From the NCBI GenBank assembly GCA_037367355.1, contig CM074701.1, positions 1,364,001-1,428,000 of the forward strand: a stretch of 64,000 nt of DNA, in the 5' to 3' direction. Below, one piece after another: positions 31,901 to 42,976 of the stretch (positions are counted from its first letter, which is position 1; the number at the start of each line of letters is the position of its first letter). A program made the position numbers and the translations under genes. Source of the DNA: Neoscytalidium dimidiatum. Taxonomy: Eukaryota; Ascomycota; Dothideomycetes; Botryosphaeriales; Botryosphaeriaceae. The notes beneath the pieces were generated by a model. It was not told where the DNA came from and ran no database searches. It was given only the letters and a program-made list of their open reading frames with translations.

Positions 31901-34900
31901 ATAGGCCATTGCTTTAAAGATAGTTTCGGGGTATTTTTGCTTAGAAACGAATTCTAGTAGTCCCGTTTAGCTTTACGAATAGAGGAGAAGTATTCGTTTC
32001 GGGTTTTTAGGAAGTCTTACTTATTTACGAGCTCCGGCGAGCGTCGTATAAGCCGCGTTTGTTTTTTAAGGTTCCCTCGGGCCTCCGTTAAGATAGAATT
32101 CTACTAGGGTTTAGCTTTAGCTAGCGGAGTAGTTTTGGAATAACAGTCCGCTCTTACCGTATAAGGTTAGTTAGGGATTCTTCTATTTCTAAGTAAGACT
32201 TCTTTTAAACGGTCTTTTAGAATCTCTAGGCTAAGATCTTTATTCTCTTCTTCTGAATAGCTAGCTAGGGCGCGTAGCTTTCTATAAAGTTCGAGCTTTT
32301 CTTTAAAGATCTTAGAGAATTTATCCTAGTTCGCCTTCTCGTAATTAAATCTAATTTACTTAGATTTCTCCTAGTTATTCGTTTATTTAATTAGATTTAA
32401 AATAAAATAGAGGTAGTCGGATCCGATAGATTCGGTATTTTCTAGTCCGTTATTTTATTAGATTTGGCCCGGTAGAAGGCGTTAGATCTATTACTATAGG
32501 CCTATCTAGGTTCGGCCGGTAGAAGGTACCTTCTCCCGGCGTATTTAGTAGGTCTAGGTTATTAGATTTAATCTAATTAATTAGGGCGGAGGCCCCGTTC
32601 GAGTAGGGGGACCTTAGGTTCCACTACGGGTGGTAAATATTAAAGTCCCCGGCTATAATACTAGGGAATTCTAGCTATTAGTAGCCTAGAATACGTTCTA
32701 GCGTATAGGGGGAATTATCGTTTCCTTATTCCTTTTAGTTATATAAATTAAAGAGGTAGAATTAGCTATTTTCCTCTATTATTTTTAGAACTATTAGGTT
32801 AGGGGATTTAGTTACCGCGGAGTTATAGTTAATATCTATTCCCGTTAGATAACGGGATATATATACTAACGTACGCGGTCTTTCCGTTAGAGAATAATCC
32901 GGTAGAATTTAAACGAACGCGGGGTGGTTAACCGACCGCCTTTCTCTAGGATTTTCGGGGTTTGTTAGCTATAGTTCTTATATAAGAATTAGGCTAATTT
33001 TAAGTTCGATTACTTTAGATAGAAGGCTCTCCGTAGCTAAAGCGTTTCTATTTAAATTTGCTTAAAATACCCTTAGTTTATCTATAGATAAAGGGGTTAG
33101 TTAATTCTAATTAGAGTAGTATTAGCACCGTATACCTTTAGAGGCTTTATAGCCTATAAATTTATACTTATACTCTCCCGTTAGGTGCTCCTTTTTATAG
33201 ATTTCGTATATAGGAGTCCTCGTATACTTTATCGTTTCGTATCTATTTTTAAGGTAGTTACGGCATTAAATTCCCTTAGAAATAATCCGTACTTTCTCTA
33301 CCTTATAGCTTATTCCGTATATAAAAAGGCGGCTATTAATAGCCTTTTTCTGTTCCTTTTCGGTGCGGAACGAGACTATAACGGATCCCGCGAATTAGTT
33401 TTCTCTTTTCTCCTTAGAGGTGGCCTAGTAGGGCTTTCCGATAGAAGAAAGACCTACGTTAAAGATCTCTATTTCTTCCTTAATAAAGGAATCGATTAGA
33501 ATATCCTTAGTCTCCATGAGGATTCCGTGAATAATAACCTTATACTAGGCCTCGACTGGTTTCGGGTTAGAATTAGGAAGGACTTTCCTAATAATATCCT
33601 CTTTTTCTAAGAGGAATTGGCTAGTATAGCCTTCGGTACCCGTAATTAGGATATTTCCCTTAAACGAAAGGGAGGTTCCTTAGATAACGGGTTTGTTTAC
33701 GAATCCGGCTCCCGCGAACGTAAGGTTTAGCTTTTACCGGAGTCGGATTCCGTTAAATTAGTCTCGTATACTATCGTAAGAGACGGTAATTTATCTATCT
33801 TTAATAGACGTTAGTTTTACGAGCTTCGTAGTTGTTTTTTTAGTTAGTTTTTTATACGATACGGTTATAAAACCGTCGTTTAGAACTAAACCTACCGCTA
33901 CCGAGGCGTAGGAGATAGGTTTTTTAGCTAGGGCTAGCTGGCTCGGCTAGGGTTTTCCCGTAGGAGCTACGGAGGTAGCCCCGAGATTCCTCGTTTTATT
34001 TGAAAGCGTACGGGATACGTTTTCGAGTGCGCGGACTTCGGTTACAAGAATCGACTTAGTAAAGTCGATTTTTCCTTTTACCGTATATTCGCGGAAGACG
34101 GTAAGGAGTTCGCTAAGGTTATTTACCTTAGACTAGTCGTCTTGGTCGATCGCGCTTAATAAGGCAATCGAACGCGGCCGATATATTCGCGGAGGACTTT
34201 AGTTTCGATTCGGTATATACCGGGTTTTCTCGGGCGGTATTCGAACGGGTTAATACCCGTAGAGGTAGGCGAGAAGGAAAGTCTTTTTCCGAGAGTCGGC
34301 GTAGGCTCGACCGTTACCGTTTCCTTCGGCCTTCTTGGTAGCGGTGTTATTTCGTCGTTTTCTATCTCGATATCTTCGATCGATACTTTATATATAGTAT
34401 TCGAAGATTCGATAACTACGGCGTGGTCGATAGTCGAATTAGAGTCGTAGGTAGAGGGTCTAGAGAATCCGAGGTCGGGCGGATATCCTTAGTTTTCTAT
34501 CTCTTTCTAGAAAGAAATAGTAGAAATAGGAAATTAGACTAAGAAAATCGCCGGCTTTAGTTTCGTATAAACTAAGCCGTAAATAAACGAATTCGGGCGA
34601 GCGGGAATTTTCTTCGTTACTTTCGAGAACGTAACGGCGTTTTAGGGCTATTCGGTTAAGCTTTTCGCTTATTTTCGGTTATTCTTAGTTCGCGTAGGTA
34701 GGGAGGTGGTGAAAACTCTACGTATACGGGCCGCGGAAAAGGGGCGGGATAGAGAAGAGGAGAAAGCGCTTCTTCGCCTTAAATTTAGGTACGTAAACGC
34801 GCTCTAAATCTAGTATAACTTCGCACGGAGGTACGCGTAGGTATTTTTAGTAGATTCCGAGAATTTCGTGCGTTTTTAGGTCGATTTAGGAATTTTGTAG

Positions 34901-34929
34901 GGGTACGGAGGTAGAGCGAGGCGATTCGG

Positions 34930-35420
34930 TGTTACGAACCCTAGAACATACGGGCGTTATAGCTATAAAAGGTACAAACCCGTATGGGTAGGAAGTAGGA
35001 AGTCGATAAGAAGGAGCGCGGCGGGACGATAATACTAGCCGCTTGCACGATTAAAGAAGTTGGGAATCGGGAAACGAATCTAAGCGCCGCGCGTTACGTA
35101 CGACCTACTTTAGATCTCTATAAATCTAAGCACCGTATATCTACCTCCGATAAATCTACTATACCTAGATCTAGATTATTATAGCTTTACTATAGTATAT
35201 AGACACGCTCGTTAGATAGTATTTTAACCCTCGTAGTTAATTTAAAGTTCTAATTTAATACTATATTAACTTAGAGGTAATAAGGCCTATCGAACTCCTA
35301 TATTACGTAACTTCTTATTCTATTATTGCTCCCCTTTCCTCGTCTTTAAGGTAAACCCTTCGATAAACCCGAACCTACTAGGTGACTCCGAAGCCTAGTA
35401 GTAGAGGCCCCGTTGTTATA
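34930..35420 (+). repeat. Gypsy-1 5' LTR (491 bases)
   Basis: It starts TGTTACGAACC and ends TTGTTATA; the terminal TA is the RIP form of CA. A TATA-like GCTATAAAAGG lies about 37 bases in. GTAGTTAA at 35233-35240 is complementary to TTAACTAC at 35423-35430, just outside the LTR. It differs from the 3' LTR mainly by C/T and G/A changes. Confidence 0.9.
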
Positions 35421-37849
35421 CTTTAACTACTATCCTTATAGGAAAGGAAGCGATTTAATTAGAAAATAGAAAGTATTCTCTTACCCCGAAAAGTACTTAT
35501 AGTATTAGCTATTATAGCGGACGTATCTAGTAGTAAGTATATACTAAAAGCGTAGAATACTCTAGGCTCGTAGTAACCGCCGTAATATAGAACGGTAGTA
35601 GGAAACTAACACCCTAATATACCGACTAACGAGGAGCTACTTAATATAATCCTAGAACTTCGAAACGAGAACGTAATTCTACGTACCTAGCTTACCTAGG
35701 TACTAGCTCTACTACCGGCTACTAAGATTAAGGTCCTAAAATTAGACCTATATTACGGAGACCGAAAAAAGACCTAAGCCTTTATTATATAGCTAAATAA
35801 CTATATATACTTTACGTACGGTAACTTCGCCGGTTCTACCGAATAAGTCCTATACGCTAGTACCTATCTTAGAGGATCGGTAGAATAATAGTTCCGACCT
35901 TTTAAGCGGGAGTACTAGGAGAAACCCGTATATCTATAGTTCGAAGTAACCTCGATAATTTTTAGCGACTACTAAAACTTTACGAAGTAGCTTAAGGTAG
36001 CCTTTAGCGGCGTCGACGAGAACCGCCTAGCTACTAGGACCCTTATAAGCCTAAAGTAGAAAGAAACGGTATAAGATTATATAGCTAAGTTCTAGGACGT
36101 AGTATACCTTATAGACGGGCACTCCAACCTTACGTTACGTACCTTCTACTACTAAGGGCTAAGAAATAAGATTAAAGAAGCTATAACGTACTATAAGAAA
36201 CTAGAAACTCTTAACGATATAATTAAGCTAGCCCTACTTATAGATAAGCGTCGTATAGAGAGGTAGTTCGATAAGAAGGGGTATAACGCTAATACCTCGA
36301 GGTAAGCTAGGCCTCGTTATACCTAAGAAGGGGGCGACGCTATAGAAATAGATAATATAGTTTGACGGGATAAAAGTAAAAATAGGAAGAACGGCAATAA
36401 TAAGGGTAAGAAAAGAGAATAGAGTAAGAAAGAAAAAGAGCTCTATAAGAAAGAACTATATATCCGATATAGAGATAAATAGAGCGTAGGGTATAAATAC
36501 TTAAAGAAAGAGTTACGGAAAGTAGCGGCAGCTATCTAGAGATAGAAGACGCTACGAGAAATCGCTACTATAAAGATAGTAGACTATATAGCTCTAAGCT
36601 AGATAGCGTACTACGACGACGATTATACTATCTACTAGAGCGATAAAGACGCTACGGGGTAGTACTTTAGTAAGCTACGACGACTTAATATAATACTCTA
36701 AAAATTAGAAGAGGCTACGGAGGAAGATATCGAAAGGCACTTCCCGGCCGACGAAGACCTCGTAAATAGTAAAACCGGAGAACTATACGATAGTACACCG
36801 GAGTCTAGCGAGGTAGAAACTATCGAGTAATAGTAGGACTAGGCTATACTTAGTCGGATCGTAGAACACCTAAACCGGTACGGAGATATAAGAAATATCG
36901 AATCCGGTTATACCCCTATAATCTACTAGACCCCCAGATCGAGAATAGATCTACTACCGTAATAGTACTAGATAAAGAACAAAAAACTTAGCTTACGGTT
37001 TTTTAAGAACGACGTATAGCACCCCTAGAAGGAATCGCTATTAAAAACGGCCGATAAGGTAGTATTCTAGCTTAAAGGAGAAGCCTAGGGAATATAGTAA
37101 TAACGAGACCTTACGTATCTACGCGATATAGCCTATACCCTCTACCGTTACGGCATAGCTATACGAAGCCACGGGTACCCTATAGTAGATACCCGATAAG
37201 AAATACGGTAAACTAACCTTCTAGTACTAGGTGCGCAACGGATAGATCTACTAGAGGCGTAAGATTAAGTAAGGGCGATAGACTTAGTAGAAGGACACCC
37301 CGATTCTAGTCGAAGAATAGGACGAGTATATACGCTACGAGATATTAAAAAACTAAATAGCTCTCCTAGCTAGAGACCCTAGAAGGGGCTAATACGAAGG
37401 TCCCTTAACTAGGTTATATACTTAATATCGAATAGAATATCTCGTAAGTAGGAAGAACTTAGAATACTACTAGAAGTACTAGTTATAATTAAAGAAACTA
37501 CTACGCTAGTAATAATCGATAGTAGTACGTAAGGAAATTTCGTAGATCCTAAATTCCTTAGGAAGAACGACTTACTATTTTAACCTAAGAAACGGCCCTA
37601 CGAGCTTAGTACGTTCGATAGGTTATCGATAGAATACGGTAAGGGTTAGGTAAGAATCGAGACCGGTTAGATACGAATAGCTCTCGGAGATTATAAAGAA
37701 CGAATTAACCTAGACGTAATAATAAGCCCGAACTACGATATCGTCCTCGGGATATCTTAGTTAAAAACCTATAACTCGTATATTAGCTAGAGTATAGAAA
37801 CTATAACGTTCCTCGGAGACAACTATAAGCGATACCTCGCGAACCTCGA

Positions 37850-38024
37850 GTAAGAGCTAGGCTAAGGCCTAAGCTAAGGCTGGAGGCTGAGAGGCTAGAG
37901 CTGAGCTAGGACTGAGGGCTGAGGCCCGAAAGCTAGAAAGCTGAGGCAGAGTGAAAGAGAGCTGAGAGCTGGGAGCAAGAGAGCTGGAGCTGAGAGCTGA
38001 AACTAAAGGGCACTGAGCTAGAGC
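37850..38024 (+). repeat. GAGCTGAG-type low-complexity tract inside Gypsy-1
   Basis: About 175 bases made of imperfect repeats of GAGCTGAG and GCTGAGAG, purine-rich on the + strand. They sit between the protease and reverse transcriptase regions. The tract contains many CTG (TpG) and several CA dinucleotides, although the rest of Gypsy-1 has almost none. It may encode an Ala/Glu/Leu-rich linker, or may be a simple repeat expanded after RIP. Confidence 0.7.
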
Positions 38025-41000
38025 CGTCTAGAGAGTACCTAGTAGAGGCTAGGAGGATATCCCTTAATATCCTACTACGTATAAAAAAACGAGGAGAGTA
38101 AGCTTATATCGTTTATATTAAGCCTAGCTTAGAATAAGAACGCCGAATTATAGTATAGATTAGAAAACGGACCCCGGAAGTTAATACTCCCCGGCTACTC
38201 GAAGGAGACTATCTAAGGAGGATCTACGAGAGGTATAGCCCGCTAGGTAGAACCCTTAACTAGATACGCGTAACGGAAAATACTACGGGACTAGAGAAGG
38301 TACCCCCGAAATTCTAGAAATACGCCGAATTATTTTAAGAAAAAGGTAAAGAATTATTACCCGAGTATAAGCTATAGGACTATAAGATACCCCTATTACT
38401 AGGGACGTAGTCTACGTTTAAGCCTATTTATTTCCTCTCGGAAAACGAGGCCGAAGCACTAAGAGAGTATCTTAAAACGAACCTAGAAAGAGAGTATATC
38501 CGACCCTCTACGTTACTAGCTAAATACTCTATCCTATTCGTATCTAAGAAAAATAGTAAGCTCCGCCTCTATATCGACTATAGGCAATTAAACGATATTA
38601 CGATAAAAAACCGATACCCGTTACTACGTATTAATAAATTATAGAATAGACTAAGAAAAGCTAAATACTTTACTAAGCTAGACCTTAGAGAAGGTTATTA
38701 TCTCGTCCGGATAAAAGAAGGCGAAGAATAGAAAACGGCTTTCTAAATAAGATTCGGATATTACGAGTATACGGTAATGCTATTCGGACTTACTAATATA
38801 CCGGCTACGTTCTAGAGCCTAGTTAACGATATACTATAACCGTATTTAGACGTATTCGCACTAGCCTACCTAGACGATATCCTAATATACTTAGAAACGC
38901 TCGAAGAATATACCGAGTATGTATATAAAGTCCTATAGGCACTAGAGGAACGGAACCTCCGGATAGCCCCTAATAAGAGCGAATAGTATATATAGAAGAC
39001 TAAGTACCTCGGGTTTATTATTACTCTAGAATATATTAGTATAAACGAGAAGAAGAAACTAGACGATAAGAGAGATAGCCTCATAGAAAACCGTTAAAGA
39101 AGTATAATTCTTTCTTAGCTTTACTAACTTTTACCGGAAGTTTATTCTAAACTATATAAAGGTATTAGCTCCGCTTATAGACTTAACTAAAAAAGAATAT
39201 AGATTTATATAGGGAGAAAGATAGTAGAATGCTTTCGACTTATTAAAATAAATATTTATAGAAGTACCGGTCTTAGGGCTATTCTACCCCGATCTACCTA
39301 TAACGGTAGAAACCGACGTATCGGACTACGCTATCGGAGTAGTCTTAAGCTAGCTAGACGAGTAAGATAGGCTATACCCTATTACGTATTACTCCCGAAA
39401 AATAATAGGACTAGAACGGAACTACGACGTCTATAATAAAGAACTCCTAGCTATCGTTACGGCCTTTAAAGAATAGAGATATTATCTTAAAGAAGCTAAG
39501 CACTAGATTATAGTCTACTACGACTATAAGAACCTCTTATACTTTACTACTACGAAAGAACTAAACCGAAGGTAGGTTAGGTAGGCTAAAGAACTAGCGT
39601 TCTATAATATAAAGATTACCTACTAGAAGGAATTAGAAAACGCTCGCGTAGACGCGCTAAGTAGAAGAGCCGACTATACGGGAGGAAGGCTAGAACTATA
39701 ACCGGCGATACTAGTAGAATAGGAAGACGGGTCTCTTATACCCGATAAACGCTAGATCTCCGCTATATATAGGAGAAAAGAGAAACCTAAGAGGTCGCTT
39801 ATCTCGGCTAGGCTAGTAGCCTTAGCGATACGCCTAGAAAGCTACGAATAGAATCGTAAAATCCGAGAAGCCTACGCGGAAGACGCTACGGCATAAGAAA
39901 TTGGAAATTTAGAAAACGACCCCCGAGTAACTAGAGACGTAGAAGGAATAATTCTATTTTTAGAATTAATCTACGTCCCGGTAAAACTACGGGAGGAACT
40001 CGTAAAGAATATATACGAGGCCCCAGTATATAGTTATTAAGGAACCGAGAAGACGATCGAGAGGATTACGAGAAATTACTACTTTCTAGAGCTTAGAAGG
40101 ATAGTCTAACGGATAGTCACGTAATACGACCTCTATATTCGAAGTAAGGCGGCGAGATACGTATCCTATAAGCTACTCTAGCTACTACTAGCACTTAAGC
40201 GCCCTTAGTAATCTATCTTACTAGATTTTATTACGGACCTACCTAAGTTAGAAGAACTACTTATTAAAGTTAAGTACGATTTAGTACTAGTTATCGTAGA
40301 TAGAATAATAAAATACGCGTACTACTTACCCTACCTAAAGAGGGCAAACGCGGAAGATCTCGTATATATATTCCTAAGAACCGTTCTCGGCAACTATAGA
40401 TTACTAGAAGAACTCGTATTAGATAGAGATAAACTATTTATATTACGATTCTAGTAGACTCTTACTAAATAACTCGGAGTAAAGTATAAGCTCTTAACTA
40501 CGGTATACCCGTAGATAGACGGATAAATAGAACGGACTAACTGACGCTTTGAGAATACCTCTATTTATTATCTTAACTACGTATAGGATAACTAGATAGA
40601 ACTACTACTCTTAGCCTAGTTCGCGTATAATAGCTCTAAAGCGTCGGTAATATAAGAATTATCGTTCTACGCTAATTATGGTTATAAGCTATTAGCCTAT
40701 AAAGAACCTATATCGAGCGAATTACTAGCCTAAAAAGAAATCCTTAAAGCCGACTAGTTAAAGGCACTCTATAAATAACTATATCTAGACCTAGAATTTG
40801 TAGCCCTATAAATAGGTAAGCACTACGATAAGCGGTACTAGGAGGCACCGCAGCTAAAAAAGGGGGATAAAGTCTACCTCCTTAGAAAAAATATTAGAAT
40901 AAGGCGGCTAAATAATAAGCTAGATTTTAAGAAAATAAGACCATTTAGGATCGAAGAAAAAATCGGGAAAGTTAATTTCCGCCTTAAATTACTAGAAACG

Positions 41001-41299
41001 ATATAGATATACCCCGTTTTTTACGTATCCCTCCTAGAACCAGCACTAAAGAACGCTAAAACCGTAACCTATACGGAAGAGATACTCCTAGAAAATCTAG
41101 ACGCCGACGAAAACTAAGATTAGAAAGTAGAGAAAGTCCTCGATAGCGGCTATATCGACGGTTAATTCCGATACCTCCTTAAATAGAAAGGAGAATAGGA
41201 CGATACCTAGGAACCGCTAAAAAATTACGACGGATATAGACAACTTATTAATAAGTTCTATCGTCGAAACCCGGATCGACTAATACCGCCGACTCGTTA

Positions 41300-42007
41300 A
41301 ATATAAAGGACCTAAAATCGAAATTAGAAAACGAAGACTACCGCGCCTAATTAACCGGCTTAGAGCTCTCGAGCGGCGTAGTAATAGAACTAACGCTAGG
41401 CGACTTAACGGAACGGGACGGACCCGTAGTATTAGCTAAGGCGTTGCTACGTATACGCTTTACTACTCGCGACTCCTTAGTATTTTTAGGGTTAGTAGGA
41501 CCCCTAGCCTTACGAACCGACTCTAGGTAATCTAGCTCCTCTAACTCCTTAACCGTTTAAACCTTTTAGGAAATTATTAAATAAGCCCGACGACGAAGTA
41601 ACTCCCTCTGCTTTTTAACGCGATCTAAGTAAGCTATAGAGGCACGTAACTCTTAACGAGTCCTCTATTCGTCCCGCTCGACCTTTAGCAAGGCTTAGCG
41701 AACTCGAAGAACTACGAATAAAAATTAGAAATAACGAGAAAAAGAAAGATAAAAAGAACTTATAGTCGGAATTATCTAAACTACTAGCGTTATAAGCGGA
41801 CTTACCCCGGCGAGCGCACTTACTATAACGAGAATACACTCTATCTATCTTATATACTACGAAGAAAGGATCGGAGTCGGCCTTACTAGTGTTAGCTAGA
41901 AGATAAGAAGAATAAGAAAAAGATATCGGGAAACCGTTACGATTAATCTCGTCGCCTAAAACTAAATATTTAGCACGCTAGGCGGAGCGCTTACGCTTAG
42001 AAGGTAT
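41300..42007 (-). pseudogene. Gypsy-1 antisense ORF: Cys-pair plus helical protein, decayed
   Basis: On the minus strand, opposite to gag-pol, a frame begins with ATA at 42007-42005 (a likely mutated ATG) followed by basic codons (PSKRKRSA). At 41750-41860 it reads VYSRYSKCARRGKSAYNASS, in which Cys and Tyr codons fall at C-x2-C spacing. An earlier pair reads SYSSYLL. Further on, in a shifted frame at about 41540-41700, the product is charged and helical (LDRVKKQRELLRRRA, VKELEELDYLESVRKA). Stops are of the RIP type. Gypsy-2 and Gypsy-3 have a frame of the same kind in the same place. I recognise the cysteine-plus-helix pattern as common among anonymous fungal proteins, but I know of no function. 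Confidence 0.6.
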
Positions 42008-42072
42008 AGTAAGAAGGGACTTACGGGAAAGAAAGATAAGGAGAACGGAAACGAGATATAGATAAAAAGGAA

Positions 42073-42093
42073 GAATCTTCGGGCCGAAGATTC
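42073..42093. other. Perfect inverted repeat before the polypurine tract (Gypsy-1)
   Basis: A 10-base stem, GAATCTTCGG with CCGAAGATTC, around a single central G. It lies immediately before the purine run AAGGAGGGGGATAG (42096-42109) that abuts the 3' LTR. The core TTCGGGCCGAA is the same in the other two Gypsy elements, while the outer arms differ and stay paired. Confidence 0.8.
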
Positions 42094-42109
42094 CTAAGGA
42101 GGGGGATAG

Positions 42110-42600
42110 TATTACGAACCCTAGAATATACGGGCGTTATAGCTATAAAAGGTATAAACCCGTATAGGTAGAAAGTAGAAAGTCGATAAGAAGGAGCGCG
42201 GCGGGACGATAATACTAGCCGCTCGTACGATTAAAGAAGTCGGGAATCGGGAAACGAACCTAAGCGCCGCGCATTACGTACGACCTACTTTAGATCTCTA
42301 TAAATCTAAGCACCGTATATCTACCTCCGATAAATCTACTATACCTAGATCTAGATTATTATAGCTTTACTATAGTATATAGACACGCTCGTTAGATAGT
42401 ATTTTAACCCTCGTAGTTAATTTAAAGTTCTAATTTAATACTATATTAACTTAGAGGTAATAAGGCCTATCGAACTCCTATATTACGTAACTTCTTATTC
42501 TATTATTACTTCCCTTTCCTCGTCTTTAAGGTAAACCCTTCGATAAACCCGAACCTACTAGGTGACTTCGAAGCCTAGTAGTAGAGGCCCCGTCGTTATA
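42110..42600 (+). repeat. Gypsy-1 3' LTR (491 bases)
   Basis: It starts TATTACGAACC (RIP form of TGTTACG) and ends GTCGTTATA, followed by the TTCGG duplication and the resumed LINE-b sequence. It has the same length as the 5' LTR, with mostly transition differences, so the insertion is old enough to have been mutated on both ends separately. Confidence 0.92.
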
Positions 42601-42738
42601 TTCGGCCTAACGAAGTCTCTTTTCTACGCGATAACGTAGTAGCGCGTATAGCTACGAAGCTAAGATTCGAGAATCTAGCTAAGGAAATCGAGAGCTTTCG
42701 ATAGATATCGGTCTTAGCGCTTTTTCTCGAGGTCGAAT

Positions 42739-42976
42739 AGATTCGTACGTTACCGCGCTACTATCGCGGTTATAGCTAGCGGTTATACCTACTATCTTCT
42801 ATAGTATATAGAATATACTCGTTTATAGTAGATAGGACCCCCGTAGTTAACTTATTAATTAATTCCTACCCTACTATTATATAAACCTCCCCTGCCTACT
42901 ACTATAGCGGCCTCTAGAAAGCCTAAGCTATCTAACGACGCGCCTTAACTCCCCTAGAAAGAGTCCCGGCATAATA
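42739..42976 (+). repeat. Gypsy-3 5' LTR remnant
   Basis: The last 238 or so bases of a 384-base LTR. From the CGCGGTTATAGC words at about 42764 onward it matches the 3' LTR; the first 25 bases align poorly. It ends CATAATA at 42976, followed by CTTTAACTACC. GTAGTTAA at 42843-42850 is complementary to TTAACTAC at 42979-42986. Confidence 0.8.

Larger units (their letters stand above)
34930..42600 (+). mobile_element. Gypsy-1: complete RIP-mutated chromodomain-type LTR retrotransposon
   Basis: A 7671-base element with two 491-base LTRs (34930-35420 and 42110-42600) flanked by the 5-base duplication TTCGG (34925-34929 and 42601-42605). The uninterrupted site can be read in LINE-a near 20965 and confirms the insertion point. 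Order on the + strand: primer-binding region at 35421, gag, protease, reverse transcriptase ([10 protein letters not shown] at 38564-38593; YLDD at 38867-38878), RNase H (about 39250-39700), integrase (about 40000-40800) and a chromodomain-like end (about 41100-41250). It then carries an antisense frame, a hairpin and a polypurine tract. Dozens of TAG/TAA stops from RIP make it inactive. Gag-pol order and the chromodomain position place it in the chromovirus group of Ty3/Gypsy. Confidence 0.92.
28997..42738 (-). mobile_element. LINE-b: near full-length LINE on minus strand, interrupted by Gypsy-1
   Basis: A reverse-strand copy of the same LINE in two pieces, 28997-34929 and 42601-42738, interrupted by Gypsy-1. 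The 3' TTTA tail is at 28997-29020, and RNase H, reverse transcriptase, endonuclease and ORF1 regions follow in reverse order. The 5' untranslated region reaches 34929 and resumes at 42601. It stops at GGTCGAAT, about 8 bases short of the 5' end seen in LINE-a and LINE-d, where the Gypsy-3 remnant begins. Much of it matches LINE-a base for base, stops included, while the 3' untranslated region instead resembles LINE-d. Between about 30240 and 30800 it shows many single-base losses relative to LINE-a, several in homopolymers. Confidence 0.88.

Noticed and set aside
38866..39084. 72-codon minus-strand frame in Gypsy-1
   Set aside because: Antisense of the reverse transcriptase YLDD region; no cysteine plan, and not in the position of the conserved antisense gene.
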